From the NCBI RefSeq assembly GCF_009363115.1, contig NZ_CP045298.1, positions 3,903,501-3,967,500 on the forward strand: 64,000 nucleotides of DNA, given 5' to 3'. The DNA comes from Paenibacillus brasilensis. Its GTDB lineage: Bacteria; Bacillota; Bacilli; Paenibacillales; Paenibacillaceae. The position numbers and the translations under genes are program-made. Shown here in pieces: positions 1-9,144 of the stretch (its first letter is position 1; every line of letters begins with the position of its first letter). A model generated the notes under the pieces. The model was not told the DNA's origin, made no database searches, and worked only from the letters and a program-made list of their open reading frames with translations.

Positions 1-1
1 T

Positions 2-2155
2 CCGGCGGTAAAACGCGCCCGTATTGGCGGAACGCTAAGTCCGCAAGAGCTGCTAAGCATTCGGACTACAGTACAGGCTGCGCGTCGTATACAAGTGTAC
101 GTAGCAAGTCTGCATGAGGAAAATCCTGTCGAAACCTTGCTGTTTTGGAGTGAGCAGCTTTCTGAGCAGAGAGGCTTGGAGAACTCGATTAAAGGCTGTA
201 TTGATGAAAACGCAGAGGTGCTGGATTCTGCCAGTACAGAGCTTTCACAAATTCGCCGGGAGCTGCGCTCAGGTGAAGTGCGTATTCGTGAAAAGCTTGA
301 TTCCATGATTCGTTCCTCCACCGTCTCCAAAATGCTGCAGGATCAGTTGATTACGATTCGCGGAGATCGTTTTGTAATCCCGGTCAAGGCAGAATACCGT
401 TCTTATTTTGGCGGAATCGTGCATGATCAATCCGGGTCCGGTGCTACGCTGTTTATCGAGCCTGAATCGATTGTAGCTATGAACAACAAGCTGAGGGAAA
501 CACGGCTGAGAGAAGAACGTGAAATTGAAGTCATTTTACAAAAGCTGACCGCACTTGTCGCCGAACAAGCGGATATGCTGTTGTATGATGTGGACATTTT
601 GGGCAATCTCGATTTTATTTTTGCCAAAGCGCGTCTTGCCCGTGAAATGAAGGCTACCTTGCCTTTGATGAATGACCGCGGGTACTTAAAGCTGAAAAAA
701 GGCAGACATCCTCTAATCCCGTTGGAGCAAGTTGTTCCCATTGACGTGGAACTGGGCAATTCCTATACCTCCATTATCGTAACGGGACCGAATACAGGGG
801 GGAAAACCGTTACCCTGAAAACCATCGGTCTGCTAAGCCTGATGGCGATGTCGGGACTTTTTGTACCTGTTGAGGATGAAAGTCAGCTATGCGTATTTGA
901 TGCAATCTATGCGGATATTGGTGACGAGCAGAGCATTGAGCAAAACTTGAGTACCTTTTCCAGCCATATGACCAACATCATTAGCATCCTGAAAAATATG
1001 ACACCTAAAAGTCTTGTGCTGCTTGACGAGGTGGGAGCAGGGACGGACCCTGCGGAAGGCTCGGCTCTGGCCGTATCTATTTTGGAGCATATGCATGCCA
1101 TGGGTTGCCGCATGGTTGCGACGACGCACTATAGTGAATTGAAGGCGTATGCCTATGAGCGCAAAGGAATCATTAATGCAAGCATGGAGTTTGATGTCGC
1201 TACATTAAGCCCAACTTACCGTTTTTTGGTCGGTGTACCTGGACGAAGCAACGCTTTTGCCATTGCCGAGCGATTGGGCTTGCCGAGCCGTATTTTAGAT
1301 TATGCCCGTGGCGAGGTAACGGAAGAAGACCAGCGCGTCGAGCACATGATCGCGTCACTGGAGCAGAACCGTCTGACGGCTGAGCAGGAGCGGGAAAAGG
1401 CAGAGCAGCTGCGCAGGGAAATGGAAGCTTTGCGCAGCCGTCACCAGACTGAGCTGGATAAGCTGGAGTCACAACGGGATCGTATGCTGGAAAAAGCCGA
1501 GGATGAAGCAAGAGTTCTCGTGGATAAGGCTCGAAGTGAAGCGGAGAAAATCATTAGCGATTTGCGTAAACTCGCTCAGGAAGAAGGAGCTTCAGTTAAG
1601 GAGCATAAGCTGATTGCAGCTCGTAAAGAGCTGGATGAGGCTGAACCAAAGCAACGCAAGAAGAATACAGTCAAACGTGCTGCTGCCACACGTACTCGTT
1701 CTATTATGGCCGGAGATGAGGTATCAGTTCATAGTCTGAACAAAAAAGGCCACGTGGTCGAGCTTGCTGGTAGCAAGGAAGCTGTCGTTCAACTGGGTAT
1801 CATGAAAATGAAGGTCAGTCTGGATGATTTGGAACTGCTGCAGCCTGCTCAAACAACTGCACCAAGGGCTCAGAAGCCAGTGACAGGCGTCAAACGAACA
1901 CGGGATGATAATATACGCAATGAGCTTGATCTTCGCGGAGCGAATGTGGAGGAAGCCCTGATCGAGGTAGATCGCTTTATGGATGAAGCGTTTTTAGCCA
2001 ATCTGGGGCAGGTTCACATTATTCATGGCAAGGGTACGGGAGTTTTGCGCACTGGCATTCAGGAATATCTTCGCAAGCATAAGCATGTGAAAAGCTATCG
2101 GATTGGTAATTACAATGAAGGCGGCACAGGGGTAACTGTTGCTGAATTGGAATGA
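2..2155 (+). CDS. mutS2: Endonuclease MutS2 (5' truncated by window edge)
   Basis: MutS2-type ATPase, which acts on branched DNA and on stalled ribosomes in Bacillota. The reading frame is open from base 2, so about 70 N-terminal residues of a roughly 785-residue family lie outside the window. Visible parts are the MutS core, Walker A GPNTGGKT near base 785, Walker B LVLLDEVGAGTDP near base 1015, a charged coiled coil (about 1320-1600), a KOW-like segment and a C-terminal Smr domain with LDLRG and HGKGTGVLR. Smr is the nuclease part and separates MutS2 from mismatch-repair MutS1. The family is certain. The true start is not visible. Confidence 0.97.
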   Translation, partial: PAVKRARIGGTLSPQELLSIRTTVQAARRIQVYVASLHEENPVETLLFWSEQLSEQRGLENSIKGCIDENAEVLDSASTELSQIRRELRSGEVRIREKLDSMIRSSTVSKMLQDQLITIRGDRFVIPVKAEYRSYFGGIVHDQSGSGATLFIEPESIVAMNNKLRETRLREEREIEVILQKLTALVAEQADMLLYDVDILGNLDFIFAKARLAREMKATLPLMNDRGYLKLKKGRHPLIPLEQVVPIDVELGNSYTSIIVTGPNTGGKTVTLKTIGLLSLMAMSGLFVPVEDESQLCVFDAIYADIGDEQSIEQNLSTFSSHMTNIISILKNMTPKSLVLLDEVGAGTDPAEGSALAVSILEHMHAMGCRMVATTHYSELKAYAYERKGIINASMEFDVATLSPTYRFLVGVPGRSNAFAIAERLGLPSRILDYARGEVTEEDQRVEHMIASLEQNRLTAEQEREKAEQLRREMEALRSRHQTELDKLESQRDRMLEKAEDEARVLVDKARSEAEKIISDLRKLAQEEGASVKEHKLIAARKELDEAEPKQRKKNTVKRAAATRTRSIMAGDEVSVHSLNKKGHVVELAGSKEAVVQLGIMKMKVSLDDLELLQPAQTTAPRAQKPVTGVKRTRDDNIRNELDLRGANVEEALIEVDRFMDEAFLANLGQVHIIHGKGTGVLRTGIQEYLRKHKHVKSYRIGNYNEGGTGVTVAELE

Positions 2156-2207
2156 GTTACGCGTTCCCGGCTTCTGCCGGCAAGCTCTGTAGAACGGGAG
2201 GGATGAA

Positions 2208-2627
2208 GTGAAGATGGCGATTGATGAATTGCTGTCACATCCGTTGGGAATGATGCTGGGCTATTTCTCGGTGGCGGTGCTGGAGCTGATTGTATTTTTA
2301 TCATGCTTTGAACTGGTAACCCGGTATAAATGCTGGGAAGAGATCAAACGTGGGAATATTTCGGTCGCGATGGCTACGGGCGGGAAAATGTTTGGCATTT
2401 GCAATGTGCTCCGCTTTGCTATGGAAGCCAAGTCCAGTGTATATGATACGATGATTTGGTCGTTCGTTGGCTTTTTATTGTTGCTTGCGGCGTACTTTCT
2501 GTTTGAGTTTCTGACACCGGTATTTTCTATCGATCAAGAGATTAAGGAGGATAACCGCGCTGTTGGCTTGTTCTCCATGATTATTTCGATATCGTTATCT
2601 TATGTCATTGGTGCTAGTGTGACTTGA
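2208..2627 (+). CDS. DUF350 family membrane protein
   Basis: Small integral membrane protein of 139 residues with about four hydrophobic segments (roughly residues 12-33, 48-70, 82-104 and 117-138) and a polar SIDQEIKEDN linker. This is the DUF350 pattern. The molecular function is unknown. The GTG start at 2208 follows a GGGAGGG ribosome binding site at a good distance. It sits 52 bases after mutS2 on the same strand and may be co-transcribed with it. Confidence 0.8.
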   Translation: MKMAIDELLSHPLGMMLGYFSVAVLELIVFLSCFELVTRYKCWEEIKRGNISVAMATGGKMFGICNVLRFAMEAKSSVYDTMIWSFVGFLLLLAAYFLFEFLTPVFSIDQEIKEDNRAVGLFSMIISISLSYVIGASVT

Positions 2628-2681
2628 CACATCCTGTATACTAAAGCTTGGTATACGCTTGGAACGGAAGGATGATAAAGC

Positions 2682-3401
2682 TTGGAAATGACTATTTGTC
2701 CATGGTGTAACATGGAAATTATTTGGGATGAAGAACTGGGACCTGAAGAAGAGTGTCCTTACTGCCATAATGACCTGAAAGGATATTCAGACATAAATGA
2801 TGATGAAGATGAGTCTGAGTCGGCTTCTGCGCCTGTACCCAGACATGCGGTAAAGCATCGGGATGACTATCCGCAGCATGAGCACAATCATGCGGCATCT
2901 GACAACTTGGTGCTCCATTCTCATGAGAAGGAAGCACTAAAGGGCTATCGAACCCTGAGCATTCAGCTTGGTGATGATGAGGAGCAGGATATTTTATATG
3001 AGGCAGAGGATGAAGCGGTAGTTGAAAAGCCAGAGGGCGCTCCATTGTTGCAGGACAATGAGCTTCATAAGCTGCCTGTGCTGCATACCTTGCAAAAATT
3101 TGAAGAAAGCGGTGCGGATTTGATGGCTTATGAGCAAGGTGCTGAACAAATACTTGACAGACAGGATGAGGTTCTTGAATGCTCCCAATGCGGTGAATAT
3201 ATGCTGCATGCGGGTACACAAACTGTAACCGGAGAAGGCTTTAACCCGTCGCTCTCTCCTGCGCTTGGCCAGCCTGTTCTGGACTTGCCGTTTGTTTTAA
3301 ATGTTTATGTGTGTCCGAGCTGCTTCCATGTTCAGCAGACGCTTTCAGAAAATGACCGACTGCGGATGCTGGAGAAGCTCAGTGGTATTTCCAACAATTA
3401 A
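2682..3401 (+). CDS. Zinc-ribbon protein of unknown function
   Basis: Soluble, acidic protein of 239 residues. The N-terminus carries a CPWC...CPYC zinc ribbon (residues about 6-29) and the C-terminal third carries a second pair, CSQC...CPSC (about 165-215). The middle is low-complexity, rich in Asp, Glu and His, and probably disordered. The TTG start at 2682 has GGAAGGA nine bases upstream, a better distance than for the ATG at 2688. I do not recognise a named family. A nucleic-acid or metal-binding role is suggested only by the two ribbons. Confidence 0.75.
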   Translation: MEMTICPWCNMEIIWDEELGPEEECPYCHNDLKGYSDINDDEDESESASAPVPRHAVKHRDDYPQHEHNHAASDNLVLHSHEKEALKGYRTLSIQLGDDEEQDILYEAEDEAVVEKPEGAPLLQDNELHKLPVLHTLQKFEESGADLMAYEQGAEQILDRQDEVLECSQCGEYMLHAGTQTVTGEGFNPSLSPALGQPVLDLPFVLNVYVCPSCFHVQQTLSENDRLRMLEKLSGISNN

Positions 3402-3521
3402 ATAGCATTTCCCCGGATAGTCCCAAGCTTATTATGGGCATTTTAAATCGAAGAGATCCTAAAGAAAGCTGACTTGTATGTAATTAGCTGGTGGGTGATT
3501 TTCGGTTAGGGGGAACTGCAT

Positions 3522-4775
3522 TTGAAATCAAACCTAAACGGACAATCCATTCTGCTGCTAAGCTTGAATGGATTGTTTGTGTTTGCAGCAGCTTTGTCCG
3601 GCACTTTTCTTAACGTATATTTGTGGAAAAGCAGGCAGGATTACGCAATGATCGGCTGGTTTAATGTCAGCCAGCAAATTGCGCTGGGAATTATGGTCTG
3701 GGTGGCTGGAAAATGGGTCAAGGAACATAATAAAATGAATGCTCTGCGCGTAGGGACAGCCATGTCCGGCTTATTTTATTTGATCGTATTATATACGGGA
3801 CCGCAGGCTGTGAACTACATATGGCCGCTTGGGATGTTGTTAGGGGCAGCCTTGGGTTTATTCTGGCTGGCGTTTAATGTGATTTTTTTCGAAGTCACAG
3901 ACCGGGTAAGCCGTGATCATTTTAACGGTTGGGTGGGTTTGCTTGGCTCGTTTTCTGGTATTGTGGGTCCTTGGCTGTCAGGCTGGATTATTGCCCGAAT
4001 GGAGGATGATGCGGGCTATCGCGTAATTTTTAGCATTTCCCTGGCGTTTTATGTCGTGGGGGTGGTGTTAAGTTTCTTTCTTCGTAAGCGCAAGCCGACA
4101 GGAAAGTACAATTGGAAGGAGCCCAAGCAACGATTGTCACAAAAAGGAAGTATGTGGCGCCCGTTGTCGTTATCCCTTGTTGCACAGGGCATCCGCGAAG
4201 GCGTTTTTGCCTTTCTGATTACACTGCTTGTATATGTGGTTACACAGCAGGAGTGGAAGCTGGCGCAATTTTCACTGATTACGTCAGGTGTTTCGTTTTT
4301 CAGCTTTTGGGCTGCTGGCAAATGGCTCAAGCCACACTATCGCTCGGTCGGTATGCTGCTGGGTGCCGTGCTGCTGGTGATTGTATTACTGCCTTTATTG
4401 TGGCGCGTGGAGTATAGGACACTATTGATCATGGGGATTGGCACCGCCTTGTTCATACCTTTGTATTTAATCCCTATGATCTCTGCGAGCTTTGATCTCA
4501 TGGGGACGAGTGAAGGAGATGCCAACCAGAGAGTCGAGCTTGTTGTATTGCGTGAGCTATGCCTTATGGTCGGCCGATTGACTGGAACGTTAATTTTTTT
4601 GGGTGTATTAAGTATTAGCAAGGCTCCTGCTGCGATGATCTGGTTGTTAATTGGACTAGCGTTAATGCCGGTGGGCGGATGTTTTTTTATGCGAAATGTG
4701 CTAAAAATGGAGCAAAAAACAAAGCAAGGCACATCTCATTCCAATACAAGACGCTGGCATAAGCAAACCGAATAG
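3522..4775 (+). CDS. MFS transporter
   Basis: Hydrophobic 417-residue protein with about 12 predicted membrane segments. The loop after the sixth segment is basic (FFLRKRKPTGKYNWKEPKQR), as is usual in major facilitator permeases. The TTG start follows AGGGGG. The substrate cannot be read from the sequence. It stands alone on the plus strand and ends against the convergent oxidoreductase gene, with a bidirectional terminator hairpin between them. Confidence 0.85.
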   Translation: MKSNLNGQSILLLSLNGLFVFAAALSGTFLNVYLWKSRQDYAMIGWFNVSQQIALGIMVWVAGKWVKEHNKMNALRVGTAMSGLFYLIVLYTGPQAVNYIWPLGMLLGAALGLFWLAFNVIFFEVTDRVSRDHFNGWVGLLGSFSGIVGPWLSGWIIARMEDDAGYRVIFSISLAFYVVGVVLSFFLRKRKPTGKYNWKEPKQRLSQKGSMWRPLSLSLVAQGIREGVFAFLITLLVYVVTQQEWKLAQFSLITSGVSFFSFWAAGKWLKPHYRSVGMLLGAVLLVIVLLPLLWRVEYRTLLIMGIGTALFIPLYLIPMISASFDLMGTSEGDANQRVELVVLRELCLMVGRLTGTLIFLGVLSISKAPAAMIWLLIGLALMPVGGCFFMRNVLKMEQKTKQGTSHSNTRRWHKQTE

Positions 4776-4792
4776 TCTGAAAAGACTATACA

Positions 4793-4831
4793 AAACCTCC
4801 AAATCCCGCTTTAGACGTGGATAGGAGGTTT
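4793..4831. terminator. Bidirectional terminator hairpin
   Basis: Inverted repeat AAACCTCC (4793-4800) and GGAGGTTT (4824-4831) between two convergent genes. On the minus strand the stem is followed by TTTTG. A smaller hairpin, AGTCtgaaaaGACT, lies just before it. Confidence 0.75.
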
Positions 4832-4847
4832 ATCGCGTTCCATATGA

Positions 4848-6092
4848 TTAAGCCAGTGGCTTCGTTGTTTCGGGCGCCGGACGGGTGGTGCGGGTCAGTG
4901 AAAAAAGCTCCATTTCAGGTCGATGTGTGCCTGTCAGCTCATCAGCCAGCAGCTGTGCGGCTATCATGCTGGTAACCGCCCCATTTCCACCGTAGCCCTC
5001 CAAAAAGCAGCAGTTTGGAAAACGTGGATGTGGACCAATATACGGCAGACCGTCATGAGAGGAGCCAAATACAGCTGCCCATGCATAATCTATTTTAAAC
5101 GGTACGTCGGGAAAATGCTCCTGTAACGCTTGTAACAGCTTTTTCTGCTGATGGAGCAGCCTGATTTCACGCTGATTCGAGTCCAGTACAGGCTCGTCCA
5201 AACCACCTGTAATGATACGTCCTTCCTGTGTTGTGCGCATGTACAGGTAAGGACGGGCGGTTTCCCAGATCAGACACTGCTCGTGCCAAAAGGATATATC
5301 TTCGACCGGAGTGGTGACGATAGCATAAGAACTTTCCAGTGTGGCTCCGCGATCTGCTTTAATCTCCTGTGTTTCATAGCCTGTTGCAGAAATAACTTTT
5401 TTCGCCCGGATGGTTCCTTCGCTGGTATGACAAACGACCTCATTTTCGCCGAATTCAAAATGCTTGGCATCCGTATGCTCGAATATACGTACACCGAGAC
5501 GGCTGGCAGATTGAAATAGTCCTTGGGCTAACTGAAATGGATTAACCTCGGCATCTTCGTGTGTATATAGTGCTGCCGTTTTTCGAAAAGGAAACCTGGC
5601 AGCCACCTGCTGCTCATCCCAGTATTCCACTGGGAATCCAAACCGGGTTAGCTGTTTGTACTCTTCCTGGAGCACTTGCACATCCTCCGTTGTACTCGCA
5701 TAGTACAGGCTGCTGCGTCGAATAAAGGAAGGATTGATATCCAGTGTGGCAGCCAGCTTTTCCAACTGATCCAGAGCGTCCTTGCACATACGGTAAAACA
5801 GCACACCGTTAGTCCCACCAAACGTATTGATGAATGAGGTCAAGGTCTTGTCATTGCTATATTGCAGCAATCCGGTATTCGCCGAAGAACTTCCATGTAC
5901 CAGCTTGCGCTTGTCAATAACCACAGTGTCTACATTCCGTTCTCCCAACAGTCTGGAGCAAAGTGAGCCACTCATCCCGCCCCCGATGATCAATACATCA
6001 CAATCCAAATCCTCTGCCAAAGGTGAAAAGTCCAGCGTCTGCTCCAGGGTACTCGGCCAAAACGTATTTCCACTAATTAGATCCATATTCAT
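4848..6092 (-). CDS. FAD-dependent oxidoreductase (DAO family)
   Basis: About 414 residues. The N-terminal dinucleotide-binding motif DVLIIGGGMSGS is followed by VIDKRKLVHGSSSANTG, the D-amino-acid/glycine oxidase (DadA/GlpD-like) FAD layout. The C-terminal segment GLPYIGPHPRFPNC closes the FAD site. It probably oxidises an amine, amino or hydroxy acid; the substrate is unknown. The longer open frame runs to 6287, but the ATG at 6092 has AAGGAG just upstream, while the extension shows no conserved motif and overlaps the leader of the divergent coat gene. An ATG at 6086 is an equally possible start. Confidence 0.85.
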   Translation of the reverse strand: MNMDLISGNTFWPSTLEQTLDFSPLAEDLDCDVLIIGGGMSGSLCSRLLGERNVDTVVIDKRKLVHGSSSANTGLLQYSNDKTLTSFINTFGGTNGVLFYRMCKDALDQLEKLAATLDINPSFIRRSSLYYASTTEDVQVLQEEYKQLTRFGFPVEYWDEQQVAARFPFRKTAALYTHEDAEVNPFQLAQGLFQSASRLGVRIFEHTDAKHFEFGENEVVCHTSEGTIRAKKVISATGYETQEIKADRGATLESSYAIVTTPVEDISFWHEQCLIWETARPYLYMRTTQEGRIITGGLDEPVLDSNQREIRLLHQQKKLLQALQEHFPDVPFKIDYAWAAVFGSSHDGLPYIGPHPRFPNCCFLEGYGGNGAVTSMIAAQLLADELTGTHRPEMELFSLTRTTRPAPETTKPLA

Positions 6093-6201
6093 AGCACTCC
6101 TTATGAGGAATATGTAGTATCTCATATATGTCGTACATAGTATTTCGTGAAACGGACAAGATAACCAGCGTGCAACAAAACATTTTAAGGAGGCACAGAC
6201 T

Positions 6202-6438
6202 ATGCAATCTATGAACATGCAACCTTTGACTGGCAAAGAGCTGGAGTACATCGTGGACTCCATTTCTAATGAAGAACTTTTGCTCAAGCAATGTGCAGCG
6301 ACAGCAGCGTCTATTCAGCAGCCAGCCATTCAACAAGTCTGCTTGCAGTTCGCGAGAACGCACGAACACCACATGAACCTGCTCTTAAATGCCCTTCAAC
6401 AGCACCAGCAGCTTGCTCCTATGCAACCGCAGCAGTAA
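6202..6438 (+). CDS. Small spore-coat-like protein
   Basis: A 78-residue protein with the ELEYIVDSISNEELLLKQC helix typical of small CotF-related coat proteins, followed by a Gln/Met-rich tail. AAGGAGG lies about eight bases before the ATG. It is 32 bases upstream of a second, longer CotF-like gene and both end at one terminator, so they probably form a sporulation operon. Confidence 0.75.
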   Translation: MQSMNMQPLTGKELEYIVDSISNEELLLKQCAATAASIQQPAIQQVCLQFARTHEHHMNLLLNALQQHQQLAPMQPQQ

Positions 6439-6470
6439 TTTAGCACTCACCATAAAGGAGGTATGACAGG

Positions 6471-6857
6471 ATGTATCCACAGAACAATATGTCATTTATG
6501 CCCGCAGAAGATTTGCTCTATGCCATTCTTGCTGATTTGAAACGTACAGTTGGGGAGTATACAACGGCGACTACCGAATCCAATTGTTCATCTGTACGCC
6601 AGATGTTCACTGACCTTACGAACGATACATTGCGCGCGCAGGGCGATTTGTATCGTCTGATGAGTCAGAACAATATGTATTCCACCTCGTCCAAGGCACT
6701 GCGCGTTGATTTGGACAAACAGATTCAAGAAGCTCGTAAGACACAACAGGAATGCCAGCAGTTCATTCAGCAAAAATCGTCCGCGGCGGGAGGATATGGT
6801 CAGCCTATGCATCAGCAGGGCCAATCTTCTTATCAACACAACCCTTACTATATGTAA
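6471..6857 (+). CDS. CotF-family spore coat protein
   Basis: 128 residues. The helical core (about 8-100; MPAEDLLYAILADLKRTVGEYTTATTES and following) is the four-helix ferritin-like fold of the CotF/coat family. The tail is rich in Gly, Gln and Tyr, as expected for a coat structural protein. AAGGAGG precedes the ATG. Second gene of the coat pair and followed by a strong terminator. Confidence 0.8.
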   Translation: MYPQNNMSFMPAEDLLYAILADLKRTVGEYTTATTESNCSSVRQMFTDLTNDTLRAQGDLYRLMSQNNMYSTSSKALRVDLDKQIQEARKTQQECQQFIQQKSSAAGGYGQPMHQQGQSSYQHNPYYM

Positions 6858-6894
6858 ACGGGATACTTTAGGTTTGAAGCAATTCCATTAACAG

Positions 6895-6933
6895 CCGTCC
6901 GTCTGCCGGGTTTACCGGGGCGGACGGTTTTTC
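6895..6933 (+). terminator. Rho-independent terminator of coat operon
   Basis: CCGTCCG (6895-6901) pairs with CGGACGG (6921-6927), followed by TTTTTCTTT. Confidence 0.88.
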
Positions 6934-6998
6934 TTTGCAGGTTTAAAGTACGTATTGTATGATGTATAGTAATCTCTTTTGATGGAGGCCTTATTATA

Positions 6999-7499
6999 AT
7001 GACAGAACTGGATGATTTGAAATTAAAAGTACTGGAATTGTTAAAAGAAGATGCAAGAAGAACACCGACTTTGCTGGCTACTATGCTGGGGGTTGACGAG
7101 CAGGATGTACGCAAATCAATTAGAGAGCTTGAAGATCAGCATGTGATTGTCAAATACGCCGCTGTGGTCAATTGGGATAAAGTCGACGACGAGAAGGTTA
7201 CTGCTTTGATCGAAGTACAGATTACACCTGAGCGTGGAAGAGGCTTTGAAGGCATTGCTGAACGGATCTATTTGTATCCGCAGGTTAAATCGGTTTATCT
7301 CATGTCCGGGGCATACGACTTGCTGGTGGAAGTTGAAGGCCGTAACCTCCGCGAGGTTGCGAATTTTGTGTCGGAAAAGCTGTCACCTATTGACTCGGTA
7401 TTGTCCACCAAGACCAATTTTACGCTTAAAAAATACAAGCAGGACGGAATTATCTTTGAGGACCATCAGGATGATAACCGTCTGATGATTTCGCCGTAA
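6999..7499 (+). CDS. Lrp/AsnC family transcriptional regulator
   Basis: 166 residues with an N-terminal winged helix-turn-helix (LLKEDARRTPTLLATMLGVDEQDVRKSIRELE, residues about 11-42) and a C-terminal ligand-binding RAM domain (about 70-145; VYLMSGAYDLLVEVEG). Such proteins sense amino acids as octamers. It lies 12 bases upstream of an aminotransferase gene, so it most likely regulates its own operon in response to an amino acid. Confidence 0.92.
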   Translation: MTELDDLKLKVLELLKEDARRTPTLLATMLGVDEQDVRKSIRELEDQHVIVKYAAVVNWDKVDDEKVTALIEVQITPERGRGFEGIAERIYLYPQVKSVYLMSGAYDLLVEVEGRNLREVANFVSEKLSPIDSVLSTKTNFTLKKYKQDGIIFEDHQDDNRLMISP

Positions 7500-7511
7500 A
7501 GGAAGATCATA

Positions 7512-8723
7512 ATGAATCTCAAATCAGAAGCATTTACCGATAGCAACAAAGCCATGAGTTCCTATTTGTCTCCGCTGGTACGCGAAATTCCGTCTTCGGG
7601 CATTCGTAAGTTTTTTGATTTGGTGGGTAGCAACAAGGATATTATTACCCTTGGAGTAGGGGAACCGGATTTCACAACCCCTTGGCATATGCGGGAAGCC
7701 TGCGTCTATTCATTGGAGCGAGGCTTTACCAGCTATACGTCCAATGCGGGAACACCAGAATTGCGTGAAGCGATTAGTGAATATCTGAATGAGCAATTTG
7801 AAGTCCGTTATGATCCGAAAAATGAAATTATTGTGACGGTTGGTGGCAGTGAGGCGATTGATCTTGCCTTGCGTGCATTAATCGTACCCGGCGACGAAAT
7901 TCTCGTTCCTGAGCCATGCTACATTTCATATTCTCCTATCACTGCGATTGGGGGCGGGGTTCCGGTAGGTATTGAAACGTTCGCCAAGGATGAATTTAAG
8001 CTGACCGCTGAGGCATTGGAGGCTAAAATTACGCCTAAGTCCAAGGTGCTGATTTTGTGCTATCCGAGCAACCCGACCGGGGCTACAATGACTTATGAAG
8101 ATTGGCTTCCGATTGCGGAAGTCGTGGAAAAGCATGATTTAATCGTTATTTCTGATGAAATTTATGCCGAATTGAATTATGGAGAAAAGCATGTCAGCTT
8201 TGCTTCTATGCCGGGTATGATGGATCGTACGATTCTCGTCAGTGGTTTTTCCAAAGCCTTTGCCATGACGGGCTGGCGTATTGGATATACATGTGGGCAT
8301 CCTGACCTGATTGCTGCTATGCTCAAAATCCACCAGTACACCGTTATGTGCGCACCCTCCATGGGACAAGTTGCGGCACTGGAAGGCCTACGGAATGGTT
8401 TGGGTGAGAAGGACCGGATGGTGGAAGCCTATAATCAGCGTCGCCGTTTGATGGTTGAGGGGTTTCGTGAGATTGGTCTGGAATGTCACGAGCCGCGAGG
8501 GGCTTTCTATGTTTTCCCTAGTATTAAAAGTACGGGACTGAGTTCGGATGAATTTGCGCAGCGCCTTTTGACAGAGGCAAAGGTTGCGGCTGTACCGGGG
8601 AATGTGTTCGGTCTGGGAGGCGAAGGTTACCTTCGTTGTTCCTATGCGACCTCTGTCGGTCAGCTGACGGAAGCACTGGATCGGATCGGTCATTTTGTAG
8701 AAAAAGTAAGAAGAGAAGGCTAA
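7512..8723 (+). CDS. Class I/II aminotransferase, PatA-like
   Basis: PLP-dependent aminotransferase of 403 residues, fold type I. Visible motifs are the early VGEPDFTTP, the YPSNPTGA loop, SDEIYAELNY, and the Schiff-base lysine in SGFSKAFAMTGWRIG, with the late substrate arginine in LRCSYA. The closest named relatives I recall are PatA/AlaT-type enzymes of Bacillus, acting on N-acetyl-diaminopimelate or aromatic/alanine substrates; the exact substrate is unsettled. The ATG at 7512 follows AAGGAAG. It sits in an operon with the upstream Lrp-type regulator. Confidence 0.92.
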   Translation: MNLKSEAFTDSNKAMSSYLSPLVREIPSSGIRKFFDLVGSNKDIITLGVGEPDFTTPWHMREACVYSLERGFTSYTSNAGTPELREAISEYLNEQFEVRYDPKNEIIVTVGGSEAIDLALRALIVPGDEILVPEPCYISYSPITAIGGGVPVGIETFAKDEFKLTAEALEAKITPKSKVLILCYPSNPTGATMTYEDWLPIAEVVEKHDLIVISDEIYAELNYGEKHVSFASMPGMMDRTILVSGFSKAFAMTGWRIGYTCGHPDLIAAMLKIHQYTVMCAPSMGQVAALEGLRNGLGEKDRMVEAYNQRRRLMVEGFREIGLECHEPRGAFYVFPSIKSTGLSSDEFAQRLLTEAKVAAVPGNVFGLGGEGYLRCSYATSVGQLTEALDRIGHFVEKVRREG

Positions 8724-8837
8724 AATTATTTTTTTATGGTTAAATCATAGAGAATAGTCTTTTATTTCTAAATTTATATGCTATAATTTGAAATCGAAAG
8801 CAGGAAGTTCAATTTTTCAATTGCAGGAGGAGTGCTT

Positions 8838-9044
8838 ATGTCATATGTTGGATATCATTCATCGCGTTCAATAGGACACGACATTTCCCTGGAAGATGAA
8901 ATTTTGCTTCTGCGCAATGAGATGACACGGACGTTTCAGGAAGAGCAGTCCTTCACCTCTGATCTTGTTATCGAGATCAGCTGCAAGCTCGATTTGAAAA
9001 TCAATGAATACATGAAGCTGTATGGTACGGAGTGCAAGGTGTGA
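8838..9044 (+). CDS. Spo0E-family aspartyl-phosphate phosphatase
   Basis: A 68-residue protein. The C-terminal half carries the Spo0E signature S-x3-LD-x3-N-x-Y (ISCKLDLKINEYMKLYG). Family members dephosphorylate Spo0A-P and so delay sporulation. I chose the ATG at 8838 because GCAGGAGG is correctly spaced for it, while the GTG at 8832 would lie on the binding site. It is a single gene with its own terminator. Confidence 0.82.
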   Translation: MSYVGYHSSRSIGHDISLEDEILLLRNEMTRTFQEEQSFTSDLVIEISCKLDLKINEYMKLYGTECKV

Positions 9045-9070
9045 CCCTGTGCATTCAGCCGAAGGTATGA

Positions 9071-9095
9071 GAAGGCCGCAGGGCCTTCTTTTTTT
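9071..9095 (+). terminator. Rho-independent terminator after spo0E-like gene
   Basis: GAAGGCC (9071-9077), a short loop, GGCCTTC (9082-9088), then a run of seven or more T. Confidence 0.92.
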
Positions 9096-9144
9096 GCGTT
9101 TACAACTTATGATATATTAGTGGCATGGAAGAGGGGACGTACAG

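Noticed and set aside
427-1511. Several minus-strand open frames inside mutS2
   Set aside because: Antisense shadows of a strongly coding frame, without ribosome binding sites or protein patterns.
6093-6287. 65-residue N-terminal extension of the FAD oxidoreductase
   Set aside because: It overlaps the start of the divergent coat gene and has no homology-like pattern; AAGGAG supports the start at 6092.
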